In this document: positions 26,451 through 36,317 of the stretch, in pieces
How positions within the stretch are numbered: position 1 is the stretch's first letter
Layout of the letters: the number at the start of each line of letters is the position of its first letter
Source of the DNA: Candidatus Zymogenaceae bacterium
Lineage (GTDB): Bacteria > Desulfobacterota > Zymogenia > Zymogenales > Zymogenaceae
Length of the DNA stretch: 64,000 nucleotides
Assembly (NCBI GenBank): GCA_016933535.1
Contig: JAFGAS010000061.1
Span: 62,001 to 126,000, forward strand
Reading direction: 5' to 3'
Notes under the pieces: generated by a model
What the model was told of the DNA's origin: nothing
What the model saw: the letters and a program-made list of their open reading frames with translations, nothing else
Database searches by the model: none
Made by a program: the position numbers and the translations under genes

Positions 26451-26700
26451 TCATTTTCCCTCAGGGAATAATCCATAAATAAGTCGAGCGATCTCGGACT
26501 TCTCGAACACAACCGGTGGATCGAATCGGTAGGCCGTGGTCTTTTAAACCTGAGGCGACAGGGCTGGGTTCTTCCTTTACGCTTATGGCCCCTATGGACT
26601 AAATAGCGTAAAGAGCACGTATTCCCGTCGCCGGGAAAGGCTATCGGTGCCTGACTTTGATAACGGCTGTATTGTTATCGGCTTTATATGAAGTTCAGTC
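26451..26700 (+). other. Gene-free leader with three tandem hairpins
   Basis: 250 bp between the VanZ-like gene and a hybrid kinase. Three hairpins follow each other: CTTTACGCT (26575-26583) with AGCGTAAAG (26605-26613); TTCCCG (26622-26627) with CGGGAA (26632-26637); GATAAC (26659-26664) with GTTATC (26674-26679). No known riboswitch consensus is recognised, and there is no strong ribosome site before ATG 26701. Confidence 0.4.
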
Positions 26701-29466
26701 ATGGATGAGATTTCACAACTTGTCAAAGAAAACGAAACGCTTAAAAAGACGATAGCGTCTCTCACCGATAAGATCGAGATCTATGCCTCCCTCGATTCTG
26801 CGGCGGCTATCGCCCAGGCACTGGATCTCTCGCTGGGAGGCATAGCAATTACCGACAGCCGGTGGCGCGTTCGATATGTAAACCCGGCGATAGTCAGGCT
26901 GTGGGGATATGAATCCATCGATGAGGTAATCGAGACACCCACCAGGGTCTATTTTGCCGATTTGGGCCCCGAAGAATCGGCCGAAATCACAAATGAGATC
27001 CTCACACAGGGGACATGGCAGGGTGAACTCAACGGTAAGAGAAAGGACGGCAGCGTTTTCCCCGTCTTGATGGCCGGTTCACGTCTTGTCAATGATGCCG
27101 GTGTTTTCAACGGCGTTGTTGTCTCATGTATAGACATGACCGATTATCGGCTGGCCATGTCGGCCCTTTCCGAGTCGGAGGATCGCTATCGGACGACGCT
27201 GGACCACCTCGGCGACTCGGTATACCTTGTCGATCGGGATCTCGTGCTTCTCTATGTCAATGAGCGAATCAACAGGCACGCGAAGGCCCTCGGCGTTGAT
27301 TTTCGCGGGGGCATCGGAAAGAAAGTTACCGAGCTGAATATCGAACTCGGGTATGACGTCCAGGCCGAATTCAGTCGGGTAATTGAGACCGGTAATCCCC
27401 TCGTGACCGAGGGAGAGATCGTCATAGGCGGTAGGGTTTTTTCGATGCAAAAACGAAGAATTCCGATAGTGAAAAATGGGGTTGTTACCCATATCGTCAC
27501 GGTGCTCCATAATATTACCGATCAGAAGGCAAGCGAAGAAAAACTCAGACAATCCGAACAGAAATACCGGGTTATCGCCGACAGCGTCCCCGTGGGTATA
27601 TTCATCCATGTCGGGGGGGTCTTACGATACGTCGGCAAGGAGGCCGCGCGCATGCTCGGCTATATGACCGATGAACTGGTCGGGACAAACATAGGTGATC
27701 TGATTTACAGAGACGACCGGGAAATGGTGATCGATCGGGCCCGGCGGCGGGCCCTCGGGGAGGATGTGGCCGGCGGTTATGAGATAAGGGCCGTCAAGAA
27801 AGGCGGCGATATCCTTCCCATCCTCGTTTACGGGAGCAACATCGAGTATCTGGGCGAAAAGGCCATACAGGGAGTCTTTATTGACATCTCTGAGCGCAAG
27901 CTCGCAGAAAGGGAGCTCAAGGATACGCTTCAGAGACTCACGCAATCAGAAGATCGGTACCGGCTCCTGGTGGAGAGCAGCCATGACGGTATTGTGGTTA
28001 TCACCGACGCGAAGATAACTTTCTTCAACCGAAGGGTAGTGGAAATGCTCGATTATGAAGAGACGGAATTGATCGACCGTTCCTTCGCAGACGTCATCCA
28101 CCCCGAGGATCGTCAGCTCGTGATGGACAATTACCTCAAGCGGATCAGGGGGGAGGATTCACCCAGCCGCTATGAGTTTCGGGTAATCACGAAAAGCGGG
28201 GATATTATATTTGCCGAGATCAACGTTGTACTTACCCGGTGGGAGGGCAAGAGAGCGTCCCTCTGCTTCATCCGGGATATTTCCGAACGCAAGACAGCCG
28301 AAAATGAACGGGCCCAACTTTTCGATCAGCTTCTTTCAGCCCAGAAAATGGAGGCGATCGGCACGCTGGCCGGCGGTATCGCCCATAACTTCAACAATAT
28401 CCTCGTGGGTATTATGGGCTACTCGGAGTACCTGCTGACAAAAAAGGACGAAAACGATCCCGACTACAAGGCCATCAGGACCATTCACGAGGGGAGCATC
28501 AAGGCTTCCGAACTGACCCGCCAACTGCTCAACATCGCCCGCGGTGGTGAATTCAAACGGGTGCGCCTTTCTCTTAACGATGTTATCGCCCGGGTGCTGC
28601 CGCTTATTTCGGGCACCTTCAACAAGTCGATAGAGATACAGACCGTCCTGGATCCAAATCCGATGATTATAGAGGGTGACGTCGGGCAGATAGAGCAGTG
28701 TCTCCTCAATATCTGTATTAACGCCAGGGACGCCATGCCCGAGGGAGGCAGGCTCGTTATTGAGACCTATACCCGCCGTCTCGAAGAAGATTTCGTTAAG
28801 CTGCACCTCGGCGCCACGGTCGGCAACTACATCGTGCTCTCGGTAACCGACACGGGCGTCGGGATGCCTCCCCATATCAAGGACCATATCTTTGAGCCCT
28901 TTTTCACCACGAAGAAACACGCCGGCGGAACCGGCATGGGGTTGGCTACGGTATGGGGAATAGTCAAGAACCACCGGGGAATCGTCTCTGTCTATACGGA
29001 GCCCGGCAGCGGCACCGCCTTCAGGCTCTATTTTCCGGCGATCGTTCAGGTGATCCAGGAAGCGGACGTAGAGCGCGAGGAGATATTTCCGGGAAAGGGC
29101 GAGACACTGCTGTTGGTGGACGACGAGCCGATTATCCGTGACATGTGGGGAGAGATACTCGAAGAGATCGGGTACCGGGTATTGTACGCCGCTAACGGAG
29201 ACGAGGCGCTCTCGGTGCTTGAGGGACGGGGGGGCAAGGTGGATCTGGTCATTCTCGACCTGGTCATGCCGCACATGGGGGGAAAGGAGGCCTTCGCCGG
29301 GATCAGGCAGCGCTTCCCCGGAGTAAAGGTGCTTGTTTCCTCGGGATACAGCGAAAATGGAGAGGCCCGTGAGATGCTCGATAACGGGGCGGACGGGTTT
29401 ATCCAGAAGCCCTATCAGATACGCATGATAACGGTCAAGATCAGGGAGATACTGGAGGGTGGATAG
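26701..29466 (+). CDS. Multi-PAS hybrid sensor histidine kinase
   Basis: 921-residue cytoplasmic hybrid kinase. It starts with a coiled coil (1-45), then four PAS domains (about 45-150, 158-275, 284-400, 412-530), HisKA with H-box IAHNFNN (His562), HATPase (DTGVGMPPHI, then GGTGMGLATV) and a C-terminal receiver with phospho-acceptor Asp853 (LVILDLVMP). The H-box His-Asn-Phe-Asn-Asn belongs to the PAS hybrid kinase group. No transmembrane helix, so it senses cytoplasmic or diffusible signals. Gene-free 447 bp follow before the next kinase. The output partner is unknown. Confidence 0.94.
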   Translation: MDEISQLVKENETLKKTIASLTDKIEIYASLDSAAAIAQALDLSLGGIAITDSRWRVRYVNPAIVRLWGYESIDEVIETPTRVYFADLGPEESAEITNEILTQGTWQGELNGKRKDGSVFPVLMAGSRLVNDAGVFNGVVVSCIDMTDYRLAMSALSESEDRYRTTLDHLGDSVYLVDRDLVLLYVNERINRHAKALGVDFRGGIGKKVTELNIELGYDVQAEFSRVIETGNPLVTEGEIVIGGRVFSMQKRRIPIVKNGVVTHIVTVLHNITDQKASEEKLRQSEQKYRVIADSVPVGIFIHVGGVLRYVGKEAARMLGYMTDELVGTNIGDLIYRDDREMVIDRARRRALGEDVAGGYEIRAVKKGGDILPILVYGSNIEYLGEKAIQGVFIDISERKLAERELKDTLQRLTQSEDRYRLLVESSHDGIVVITDAKITFFNRRVVEMLDYEETELIDRSFADVIHPEDRQLVMDNYLKRIRGEDSPSRYEFRVITKSGDIIFAEINVVLTRWEGKRASLCFIRDISERKTAENERAQLFDQLLSAQKMEAIGTLAGGIAHNFNNILVGIMGYSEYLLTKKDENDPDYKAIRTIHEGSIKASELTRQLLNIARGGEFKRVRLSLNDVIARVLPLISGTFNKSIEIQTVLDPNPMIIEGDVGQIEQCLLNICINARDAMPEGGRLVIETYTRRLEEDFVKLHLGATVGNYIVLSVTDTGVGMPPHIKDHIFEPFFTTKKHAGGTGMGLATVWGIVKNHRGIVSVYTEPGSGTAFRLYFPAIVQVIQEADVEREEIFPGKGETLLLVDDEPIIRDMWGEILEEIGYRVLYAANGDEALSVLEGRGGKVDLVILDLVMPHMGGKEAFAGIRQRFPGVKVLVSSGYSENGEAREMLDNGADGFIQKPYQIRMITVKIREILEGG

Positions 29467-29644
29467 GGGAGGAATACGGTGCGATGTGGTGAAAATACAC
29501 GCATGACAGCCGCCCCGTGAATGCCGAAGTCCCTCGCGGCCGGGCATGATCGATAAAAAGCAGAAGCGGGCCCACGGGGCTTGGGGGGGCGGGGCCCGGC
29601 GTACGGGGGACGGCAACCCATCCCCATTCAAGACTCTCCCTTTC

Positions 29645-29673
29645 TTGACTATCCCATCTTGTCCTGATATACT
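29645..29673 (+). promoter_or_regulatory. Sigma-70 promoter for the periplasmic-sensing hybrid kinase
   Basis: TTGACT (29645-29650), 17-bp spacer, TATACT (29668-29673). A leader of about 235 nt follows, containing the hairpin AACGGCC (29785-29791) with GGCCGTT (29804-29810). The gap 29467-29912 shows nothing else I recognise. Confidence 0.65.
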
Positions 29674-29912
29674 TATATCAATAAAACTAATACAAAAGAT
29701 CGTGTATGTCGTGAGCGGAACACTGCCGGCGTTTTGGCCGCGCAGCATATGTGTTCTCGGTGGTGTCGGTCTTTCTGCTGCTGAAACGGCCCCGGGCGGT
29801 AGCGGCCGTTATACTCTGTTCCTCGTCTAATTCCACCGGTCTTGCCGATGTCTGCGCGTAGTATTGACCGCAAGATGCTTGAGAATCCGGGCTCATTGAA
29901 AAGGGGACGGCG

Positions 29913-32837
29913 ATGGCAACCGACAAGAGACGTATTCTCTTCCGTTTGATACCCGCCCTGTTGCTGACGTTCCTGGTCCTTGGGGCTGGCCCCGTCCCTC
30001 CGCCGGGGGGGTATGAGACCCGGTTCGGAGATACCCTCAAGGCCGACTTTCCCGCCTGCCGCGTAGACACACCGTACACGCTCGTTTCGCGCCTCGATAC
30101 GGGAATCAGCGATCCCGGAGAAACGGGTAAAGACCGTCGGGACAATCCGGCCGGGAATAGCGGTGGCGGTCCCGATCGCCGCACGGTGCGCGTCGGCATA
30201 TACCAGAACCCGCCGAAGGTCTTTATCGATGAGAACGGTCTGCCCGCAGGTATTTTCATCGATCTTCTAGATGAGATTGCCCGAATAGAAAAGTGGAAGC
30301 TGGTATATGTCCCGTGTGAATGGTCCGACTGCCTCCAGGCCCTGGAAAAACACCGGATCGACCTGATGCCCGACGTCGCCTATTCGCGGGAGCGCGACAG
30401 CGTCTACGATTTTCACGAGACTCCGGTCGTGGACAGCTGGTCGCAGGTGTATGCCAACTCATCAACTCGCGTATCGACACTGTCGGACCTGAACGGAAAG
30501 CGGGTCGCCGTGCTTAAGAAGGGTATTCAGGAAGAGACCTTCGCGCAAATGATGAGCGGGTTCGGATTCGAGGTGACGCTTGTTGAAGTCGATACGTACG
30601 GGGAAGCATTCAGGCTTGCGGCCGGCGGCTACGTTGACGCGGTGCTTTCCAACTATCTCATCGGAGATTATCTATACCGCAAGTACGGGTTGACCAAGAC
30701 CCCTATCGTCTTTAACCCCACGTCATTATATTTCGCGACCGCTCAGGGACGCAATCGTTTGCTTCTCGAGACCATCGACCGTCATTTGAATGAGTGGCGA
30801 AGGCAGCCCGATTCCTACTATTACCGGACACTGGCCCGCTGGATGGAAAAGCCCCCCGAACAGGTTGTGCCGCGTTATCTTATTTGGATTATCGCCGCTA
30901 CCGGAGGCTTCCTGGTTCTATCGGTCGGGGTCATCGGGCTTCTTCGTGTTCAGGTCAGGGCGAAGACCGGGTACCTTGTCAAGGCAAACGAATCACTTCG
31001 CAAAAGTGAGGAAAAATACCGCTCGCTTGTCGAAAACCTCAATGATGTTATTTTCAACCTCGATCCGCAGGGAAACATTACCTATATGAGCCCTGTTGCC
31101 GAAAGCATTTTCGGCTATCGTAGCAAGGAAATTATCGGAAGGTCCTTCTCGGAATATATCCACACCGATGACCTTCCGGGCGTCGTGGAAAGCCGCGGAG
31201 AAACATTGGGCGGGGTGCTGCAGCCTTACGAATTCAGAATGATAGACAAGAATGGTTCTATCCACCATGTTCGGACCTCCAGCCGGCCCATCGAGAAGGA
31301 CGGCCAAAACACCGGGGTAACGGGCATATTGACCGATATCACCGTAGAAAGACGGGCCGAGGAGGCGTTGAGGGAGAGCGAACAAAAGCGCCGGACGGTT
31401 CTCCATACCATTGAGGACGGATATTTCGAGGTTGATCTCAAGGGAAGCTTTACGTCCTTCAACGAGTCTATGAGAAAGATGCTCGGGTATACCCAGAAAG
31501 AGATAGCGGGCCTCAATTATCGCCGCTATATGGCCAAAGAAATCGCCGAAAAGGTCTTTCAGACATTCAATGAGATATTCCGGACGGGGATTCCTGCGAA
31601 AACCGTTGACTGGCGGGTTACCAGAAAAGACGGGACGACAATAGACCTGGAGACTTCCATATCCCTCAAGCACAACGACTCCGGTGAGCCGACGGGCTTT
31701 TTCGGTATCGCCCGGGACATCACCGATAAGAAGAGGATGGAGCTGCAGCTCCTGCAAGCGGAAAAGCTCTCCGCCGTGGGGACGATGATCTCTGGTGTTG
31801 CCCACGAGCTCAACAACCCACTCACTGCGATCATCGGAAACGCCCAGCTGATAATGAGAGGGGAAGCTCCTGATGACATCAAGAACAAACTCGAGGTTAT
31901 CCTCAAGGAATCGATACGGTCATCGAAGATCGTCGGCGGGCTGCTGGCGTTTGCCCGGGAGCACAAGCCGGAGCGAAACATGGTTAATGTCAATGATATT
32001 GTTATAGAATCCATGAATCTCAAGGAATACGACCTGAAGGTAAACAATATCGACGTGAAAGTCTCTCTGTCCGATGACGTACCCAAGACATATGCAGATC
32101 CCTACCAGATCCAGCAGGTATTCATAAATCTCATCAATAACGCCCGGGACGCGCTCGCCGATCAGGGTGGCGGCGCGCTGGTCATCGAGACATACAGGAA
32201 AGATGACGTTATTATAGTAGAGTTCATCGACACCGGCCCGGGTATTCCCAACGAGCTCGTCAATAAAATCTTCGATCCGTTCTTTACCACGAAGGAAGCA
32301 GGTAAAGGAACCGGACTCGGGCTGAGCATGGCATACGGTATTATCTCGGAACACGGCGGCACGATTTCCGTGGAAAGCGAATCGGGAGGAGGGGCGAGGT
32401 TCGTCGTGACGCTGCCAATCACGGAATATGCCGATCCGGTAGTAAAGGAGATCAAAAAACCGGTGAAGATACCTGTGGGTACCAGGTCCGTGCTTGTGGT
32501 AGAGGACGAGGCATCGCTGAGGGACCTCCTGGCCGAAGCCCTTACCGAAGGCGGATTCATTGTCGATGCCGCCTCGACCGGTAAGGCGGCCATAGACCTG
32601 GTCGGGAAGAGAAAATACGACGCGGTGATATCGGACATCAAGATGCCGGGGATCGGCGGCAAGGAACTGTATTTATATATCCGGGAGCACCACCCCGAGA
32701 TTGCGGAGAAGATGATCTTCATTACCGGGGACGTCCTGAGCAAAGACACGCAGGCGTTTCTCAAGACCACCAAAAACAGATTTATCGAAAAGCCGTTTAG
32801 CATGGATACTTTGATCGAGATGATCAACGAGGCGTAA
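29913..32837 (+). CDS. Hybrid sensor kinase with periplasmic solute-binding (SBP_bac_3) domain
   Basis: 974 residues. An N-terminal signal (8-30) precedes a periplasmic domain of the amino-acid-binding (SBP_bac_3) fold at about 91-310 (VRVGIYQNPPKVFIDENG, FIDLLDEIARIEKW, LMPDVAYSRERD, TLSDLNGKRVAVLKKG). One transmembrane helix follows (322-347, YLIWIIAATGGFLVLSVGVI), then two PAS domains (about 368-485 and 490-610), HisKA with VAHELNNP (His631), HATPase (DTGPGIPNEL, GTGLGLSMAYG) and receiver Asp908 in SDIKMPG. A soluble ligand outside the cell probably gates it. The end FITGDVLSKDTQ matches the kinase at 2-3214. Ribosome site AAGGGGA before the ATG. Confidence 0.94.
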   Translation: MATDKRRILFRLIPALLLTFLVLGAGPVPPPGGYETRFGDTLKADFPACRVDTPYTLVSRLDTGISDPGETGKDRRDNPAGNSGGGPDRRTVRVGIYQNPPKVFIDENGLPAGIFIDLLDEIARIEKWKLVYVPCEWSDCLQALEKHRIDLMPDVAYSRERDSVYDFHETPVVDSWSQVYANSSTRVSTLSDLNGKRVAVLKKGIQEETFAQMMSGFGFEVTLVEVDTYGEAFRLAAGGYVDAVLSNYLIGDYLYRKYGLTKTPIVFNPTSLYFATAQGRNRLLLETIDRHLNEWRRQPDSYYYRTLARWMEKPPEQVVPRYLIWIIAATGGFLVLSVGVIGLLRVQVRAKTGYLVKANESLRKSEEKYRSLVENLNDVIFNLDPQGNITYMSPVAESIFGYRSKEIIGRSFSEYIHTDDLPGVVESRGETLGGVLQPYEFRMIDKNGSIHHVRTSSRPIEKDGQNTGVTGILTDITVERRAEEALRESEQKRRTVLHTIEDGYFEVDLKGSFTSFNESMRKMLGYTQKEIAGLNYRRYMAKEIAEKVFQTFNEIFRTGIPAKTVDWRVTRKDGTTIDLETSISLKHNDSGEPTGFFGIARDITDKKRMELQLLQAEKLSAVGTMISGVAHELNNPLTAIIGNAQLIMRGEAPDDIKNKLEVILKESIRSSKIVGGLLAFAREHKPERNMVNVNDIVIESMNLKEYDLKVNNIDVKVSLSDDVPKTYADPYQIQQVFINLINNARDALADQGGGALVIETYRKDDVIIVEFIDTGPGIPNELVNKIFDPFFTTKEAGKGTGLGLSMAYGIISEHGGTISVESESGGGARFVVTLPITEYADPVVKEIKKPVKIPVGTRSVLVVEDEASLRDLLAEALTEGGFIVDAASTGKAAIDLVGKRKYDAVISDIKMPGIGGKELYLYIREHHPEIAEKMIFITGDVLSKDTQAFLKTTKNRFIEKPFSMDTLIEMINEA

Positions 32838-33099
32838 TCTGCGTAATGCTTTTAAATACAGGTATTTCTTATTTGCGGGAACTACGAGTTCCCGGGATGG
32901 TCGATCCTGCCAAGACGGGGCTCTATTATATCCTTCCAATCGCTTTTTTCGTGCCTATTATCCCCCTAAAGGTCAATAACTACATAAACCCGTTCATCTT
33001 ACCGTCCCCGTGATCGAGTGGTAACAATGAACTACTATTACGTCTTAAAGCTGAGATTACAGGGGCCGTATCCCTAAGTCTGGAGAGAAAGTATGGTCA
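32838..33099. other. Convergent gap, hairpin only
   Basis: 262 bp between two convergent genes. It has a hairpin CGGGAAC (32876-32882) with GTTCCCG (32888-32894) but no T-run on either strand, so termination is uncertain. Nothing else seen. Confidence 0.5.
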
Positions 33100-34836
33100 C
33101 TATACCTCCCCCCTTCTCAACACCTTTCCCGCCATCGTCCCATTTTGATATCCCTTTGGCGTAACGACCTGTCTCCCATTGACGAAGACGTAGTCGATGC
33201 CCGAGGGCGTTCGGGCTGGTTCGTAGAAGGAAGCGGTTGAGCCGAGCTTCTCCCAGTCCATTACCACGATATCCGCGGCGTATCCTTCCCGAATCTCGCC
33301 CCGGTTACGGATCCCGATCTGACGGGAGGGCAACGACGTGCACTTGCGGACCGCCTCGGGCAGCCCGATCCTTTTTTGATCGCGGCAGTAGCGCGATAGG
33401 TAGCGCGGGTAGGCGTCGTAAAAGAGGTGGGAAGGCCTGCCCATTCCCAAGAGTATCGTATCGGTGGTTACCGAGCTGTGGGGATGAAACCAGGCATAGT
33501 ACATCGAACGGGCGACGAACGGGTCATCGGGAACCGTCGGGGTATGGAAGACGAGGACCTTCCCCTCTTCCTCGATCAAGAGATCGGCCATTACGTCCAG
33601 TGGGTGCCTGCCCGACTCTTTTCCGATCTCGGGGAATGACCTCCCCTCGAGATTTTGGTTCTTTTCGGAGGCCACGCTCATTACCCTTAAGCCTCCCCAG
33701 CCGGTCATCCTGAGGTAGTTCATCGACCAGCTGGCGGCTTCCCTGTGGGGCCAGTCGGGCTCCCCCTTCTCGATGTCATGCCTGACTTTTTCTCTCGTCT
33801 CGGGATCGGCGAGCCTCGTCAGAGCCCGGCGCCTGCCCTCATCAAGCAGCCAGGGAGGGAAGAACGCCAGGAGCTCCGTGAAGCCCTGGGATGTGGGCAC
33901 GATATCCAGGCCGACCCTGCGTCCCTCAGCGATCGCCCGGTCGATGGGGGCAAACTGCCCCTTGAGCCCCGCCTCGACGGGGATGGGCAGCCGCATCCGG
34001 TTATAGAGGAACGATCCCCCCCGGACAAGTCCCCTGACAACGGGAGTCAGCAGCTTTGAGTAGGGCTGCCAGTATATGTGTGAGATCTGGACATGGATGT
34101 CGTTTTTCTTTCCAACCGTCAGGACTTCGTCGAGGGCCTGGGGAAGGGTATGGCTGTAGCTCCTGAGGTGAGAGGTAAAAACGGCGTCGAATTTCTTGAG
34201 CACCGTCCCCAGAGAGATGAGTTCCTCAGTGTCGGACTGAGAGCCGGGGAAATACTGGAGACCGGTGGACATCCCAAAGGCCCCCTCGGCCAGCGTTTGC
34301 TCCAACAACCGTTTCATGGCCGAGAGCTCACCGTCGGTAATGAGCCTTCGCGCCGACCCCGCGGCAGCAAGCCGAAGGATCCCGTGGGGCGAAAGTAATC
34401 CCATATTGAGGGTCATTCCTCTCTTTTCCATCTTTTCAAGGAAGTCGCCCACCCCGTCCCAGCGGATGTGGCTTTCCATAGGACGCATAGTGAAGGCCTC
34501 CTGATATTGGAGGATCTCGGTCCGGTTCTCCCGAGTGACCGGGGCCGATCCAACCCCGCAGTTACCGCCGATAAACGTCGTGATCCCCTGCATGACCAGC
34601 GGCTGGAGAATCTCTTCGTGGTTATCGAGGTGAATAGTCAAATCAGCGTGGGAGTGAATATCGATAAAGCCCGGAATAACGAGCTTTCCCTTTGCATCTA
34701 CACTATGCTCTCCTTTTACGGAGGACAAATCACCGAGCTTTGTGATGAAACCGCTCGAAATCCCGATATCGATTCGTTTCGGTCCGGAACCGGTGCCGTC
34801 TATCATCGTGCCGCCACGGATAATGGTATCAAACAT
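33100..34836 (-). CDS. N-acyl-D-amino-acid deacylase-like amidohydrolase
   Basis: 578-residue zinc amidohydrolase of the D-aminoacylase group, which hydrolyses N-acyl-D-amino acids or related N-carbamoyl or dipeptide substrates. It begins DTIIRGGTMIDGTG and has the HxH motif GFIDIHSHADL, a GGNCGVGSAP segment in place of the usual Cys-containing loop, HLRSYSHTLPQALDEV, and VTTDTILLGMG late in the chain. The C-terminus has GYAADIVVMDW and FVNGRQVV, typical of the family's small beta-domain. Starts at ATG 34836 and is read divergently from the YihY-type gene. Substrate is not determined by context. Confidence 0.88.
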   Translation of the reverse strand: MFDTIIRGGTMIDGTGSGPKRIDIGISSGFITKLGDLSSVKGEHSVDAKGKLVIPGFIDIHSHADLTIHLDNHEEILQPLVMQGITTFIGGNCGVGSAPVTRENRTEILQYQEAFTMRPMESHIRWDGVGDFLEKMEKRGMTLNMGLLSPHGILRLAAAGSARRLITDGELSAMKRLLEQTLAEGAFGMSTGLQYFPGSQSDTEELISLGTVLKKFDAVFTSHLRSYSHTLPQALDEVLTVGKKNDIHVQISHIYWQPYSKLLTPVVRGLVRGGSFLYNRMRLPIPVEAGLKGQFAPIDRAIAEGRRVGLDIVPTSQGFTELLAFFPPWLLDEGRRRALTRLADPETREKVRHDIEKGEPDWPHREAASWSMNYLRMTGWGGLRVMSVASEKNQNLEGRSFPEIGKESGRHPLDVMADLLIEEEGKVLVFHTPTVPDDPFVARSMYYAWFHPHSSVTTDTILLGMGRPSHLFYDAYPRYLSRYCRDQKRIGLPEAVRKCTSLPSRQIGIRNRGEIREGYAADIVVMDWEKLGSTASFYEPARTPSGIDYVFVNGRQVVTPKGYQNGTMAGKVLRRGEV

Positions 34837-34858
34837 CGTGCGCCCCTGTCTTTTGTTC

Positions 34859-34886
34859 TTGCCTATTGCCCATAAAAAACTATAAT
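34859..34886 (+). promoter_or_regulatory. Candidate promoter for the YihY-type gene
   Basis: TTGCCT (34859-34864), 16-bp spacer, TATAAT (34881-34886). About 33 nt before the ATG at 34926, with AAGGGAG as ribosome site. Confidence 0.55.
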
Positions 34887-34925
34887 TGAGTATACTCCGA
34901 GGTAATTACAGCGTAAAGGGAGAAT

Positions 34926-36317
34926 ATGAGAAAATCGGTATTCTCAACGATCAAAAAGGCCCTCGTCCGCTTCCTGACCATGACGATCCCCGCGTCCGTT
35001 AAAAGGGAAATAACGATCGACCGCCTGGTGGAGCGGGAGGTCAAAACCATCAGCCTTATCTACCAGACCCTCACCGAGCGGGGCGTGCTGGTGCGGGTCT
35101 CCGCGCTGACCTTTACGACCCTTATCTCCCTTATCCCGATGCTGGCCTTCGTCTTTTCGTTGTTGACCGCCTTCAGGGTGAGTCCCCAGGTCAAGGAATA
35201 TCTCCTCATGAATCTAACACTGGGCCGCAACGACCTGGCGCAGGCAATGCTGTCTTCCGTGGAGCATACGAACTTCGCCACCCTCGGGATCATCGGCCTG
35301 TTTATCACCTTCTGGGCCTTTGTGGTGACGCTGGCCTCGCTGGAGACTACCATCAACGACATCTGGGGCATCAGGGACCGCCGTCCGCTGGTCTTTCGGA
35401 TGTCGTACTATACGACGATTACGGTACTGTTTCCGGTCCTGATCCTGGGCTCCATCGGCGTAACCACGGCGCTGGAAAGCGCCGTCATCCTCAAGGAGCT
35501 CTCGCGCCTTGCCTGGTTCACCGAGATCTTCCGGGGGTTCATGCGGTTTCTCCCGTACCTCGTGGTCTGGGTGCTGTTTGCCTTCATGTACAAGGTAATA
35601 CCCAACACTAAGGTCCGGCTCTCCTCGGCCGTGTTCGGGGCGCTGGTCGGCGGAACCCTCTGGCAGCTGGCGCTCTATTTTTACGCGAAGTTCCAGGTGG
35701 GGCTGGCCAACTATAACCTGATCTATTCGAGCTTTGCCTCGCTCCCCTTCTTTATGTTCTGGCTGTTTGTCAGCTGGCTGATGGTCGTGCTCGGCGCGGT
35801 TACCGCCTACGTCCACCAGAACTATCGGCGGTTTCGGCTTGACGCGGCGGCCTCCAGTGTCAGCTTTTCGTTTTCGGAACGGCTGGCGTTGCGGGTGTTT
35901 ATGGCGGTGGCCTCCAACTTCTTTGAGGGCAGGCGGCCTATTTCCGTCGACGGGATCTCGGAGCTTCTGGATACCCCCGTTCACCTGGTCAACAACATGA
36001 TCTTCATCCTCAGGGACGAGGGGCTCATCATCGCCGTTGGTGAGGACGAGGGGAGGTACGTCCCGGCCAAGGACCTCGGCAAGATCGGGCTGGTCGATTT
36101 TCTCACCGCAATGAGGGAACACGGGGAGAATCCCGACGAGGAGATCTCCAAGCACCAGAGGCCGTTTCTCGATGAGACGATCCGGGCCGTCCTGCAGGGC
36201 GCCGTGTCCGGCTACGGCTCGATCACCTTTGCCGGGCTGTGCAAAAAGCACGCGGCCGAGTACCTGAAGGGACAGCGGGAAAGGGGGCTTCCGGGCAAGG
36301 GGGAGAAGAGCCGATGA
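34926..36317 (+). CDS. YihY/RNase BN-like inner-membrane protein with C-terminal winged-helix-like domain
   Basis: 463 residues. A short cytoplasmic N-terminus is followed by about six transmembrane helices within residues 55-310, with family motifs RVSALTFTTLISLIPMLA, LASLETTINDIWG and the long periplasmic stretch. The final 150 residues are soluble and look like a winged helix (PISVDGISELLDTPVHLVN, EGRYVPAKDLGKI). The family was once called RNase BN, but that nuclease activity belongs elsewhere; the true role is unknown. Its stop overlaps a small ORF start by 4 bp. Confidence 0.92.
   Translation: MRKSVFSTIKKALVRFLTMTIPASVKREITIDRLVEREVKTISLIYQTLTERGVLVRVSALTFTTLISLIPMLAFVFSLLTAFRVSPQVKEYLLMNLTLGRNDLAQAMLSSVEHTNFATLGIIGLFITFWAFVVTLASLETTINDIWGIRDRRPLVFRMSYYTTITVLFPVLILGSIGVTTALESAVILKELSRLAWFTEIFRGFMRFLPYLVVWVLFAFMYKVIPNTKVRLSSAVFGALVGGTLWQLALYFYAKFQVGLANYNLIYSSFASLPFFMFWLFVSWLMVVLGAVTAYVHQNYRRFRLDAAASSVSFSFSERLALRVFMAVASNFFEGRRPISVDGISELLDTPVHLVNNMIFILRDEGLIIAVGEDEGRYVPAKDLGKIGLVDFLTAMREHGENPDEEISKHQRPFLDETIRAVLQGAVSGYGSITFAGLCKKHAAEYLKGQRERGLPGKGEKSR

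Noticed and set aside
28336-29748. A 470-codon minus-strand frame opposite the second hybrid kinase
   Set aside because: It covers the HATPase and receiver codons of the real gene and has no domain sequence.
29467-29912. A cyclic di-GMP or other known riboswitch in the leader of the periplasmic-sensing kinase
   Set aside because: One 7-bp hairpin exists, but no conserved riboswitch core motifs were recognised.
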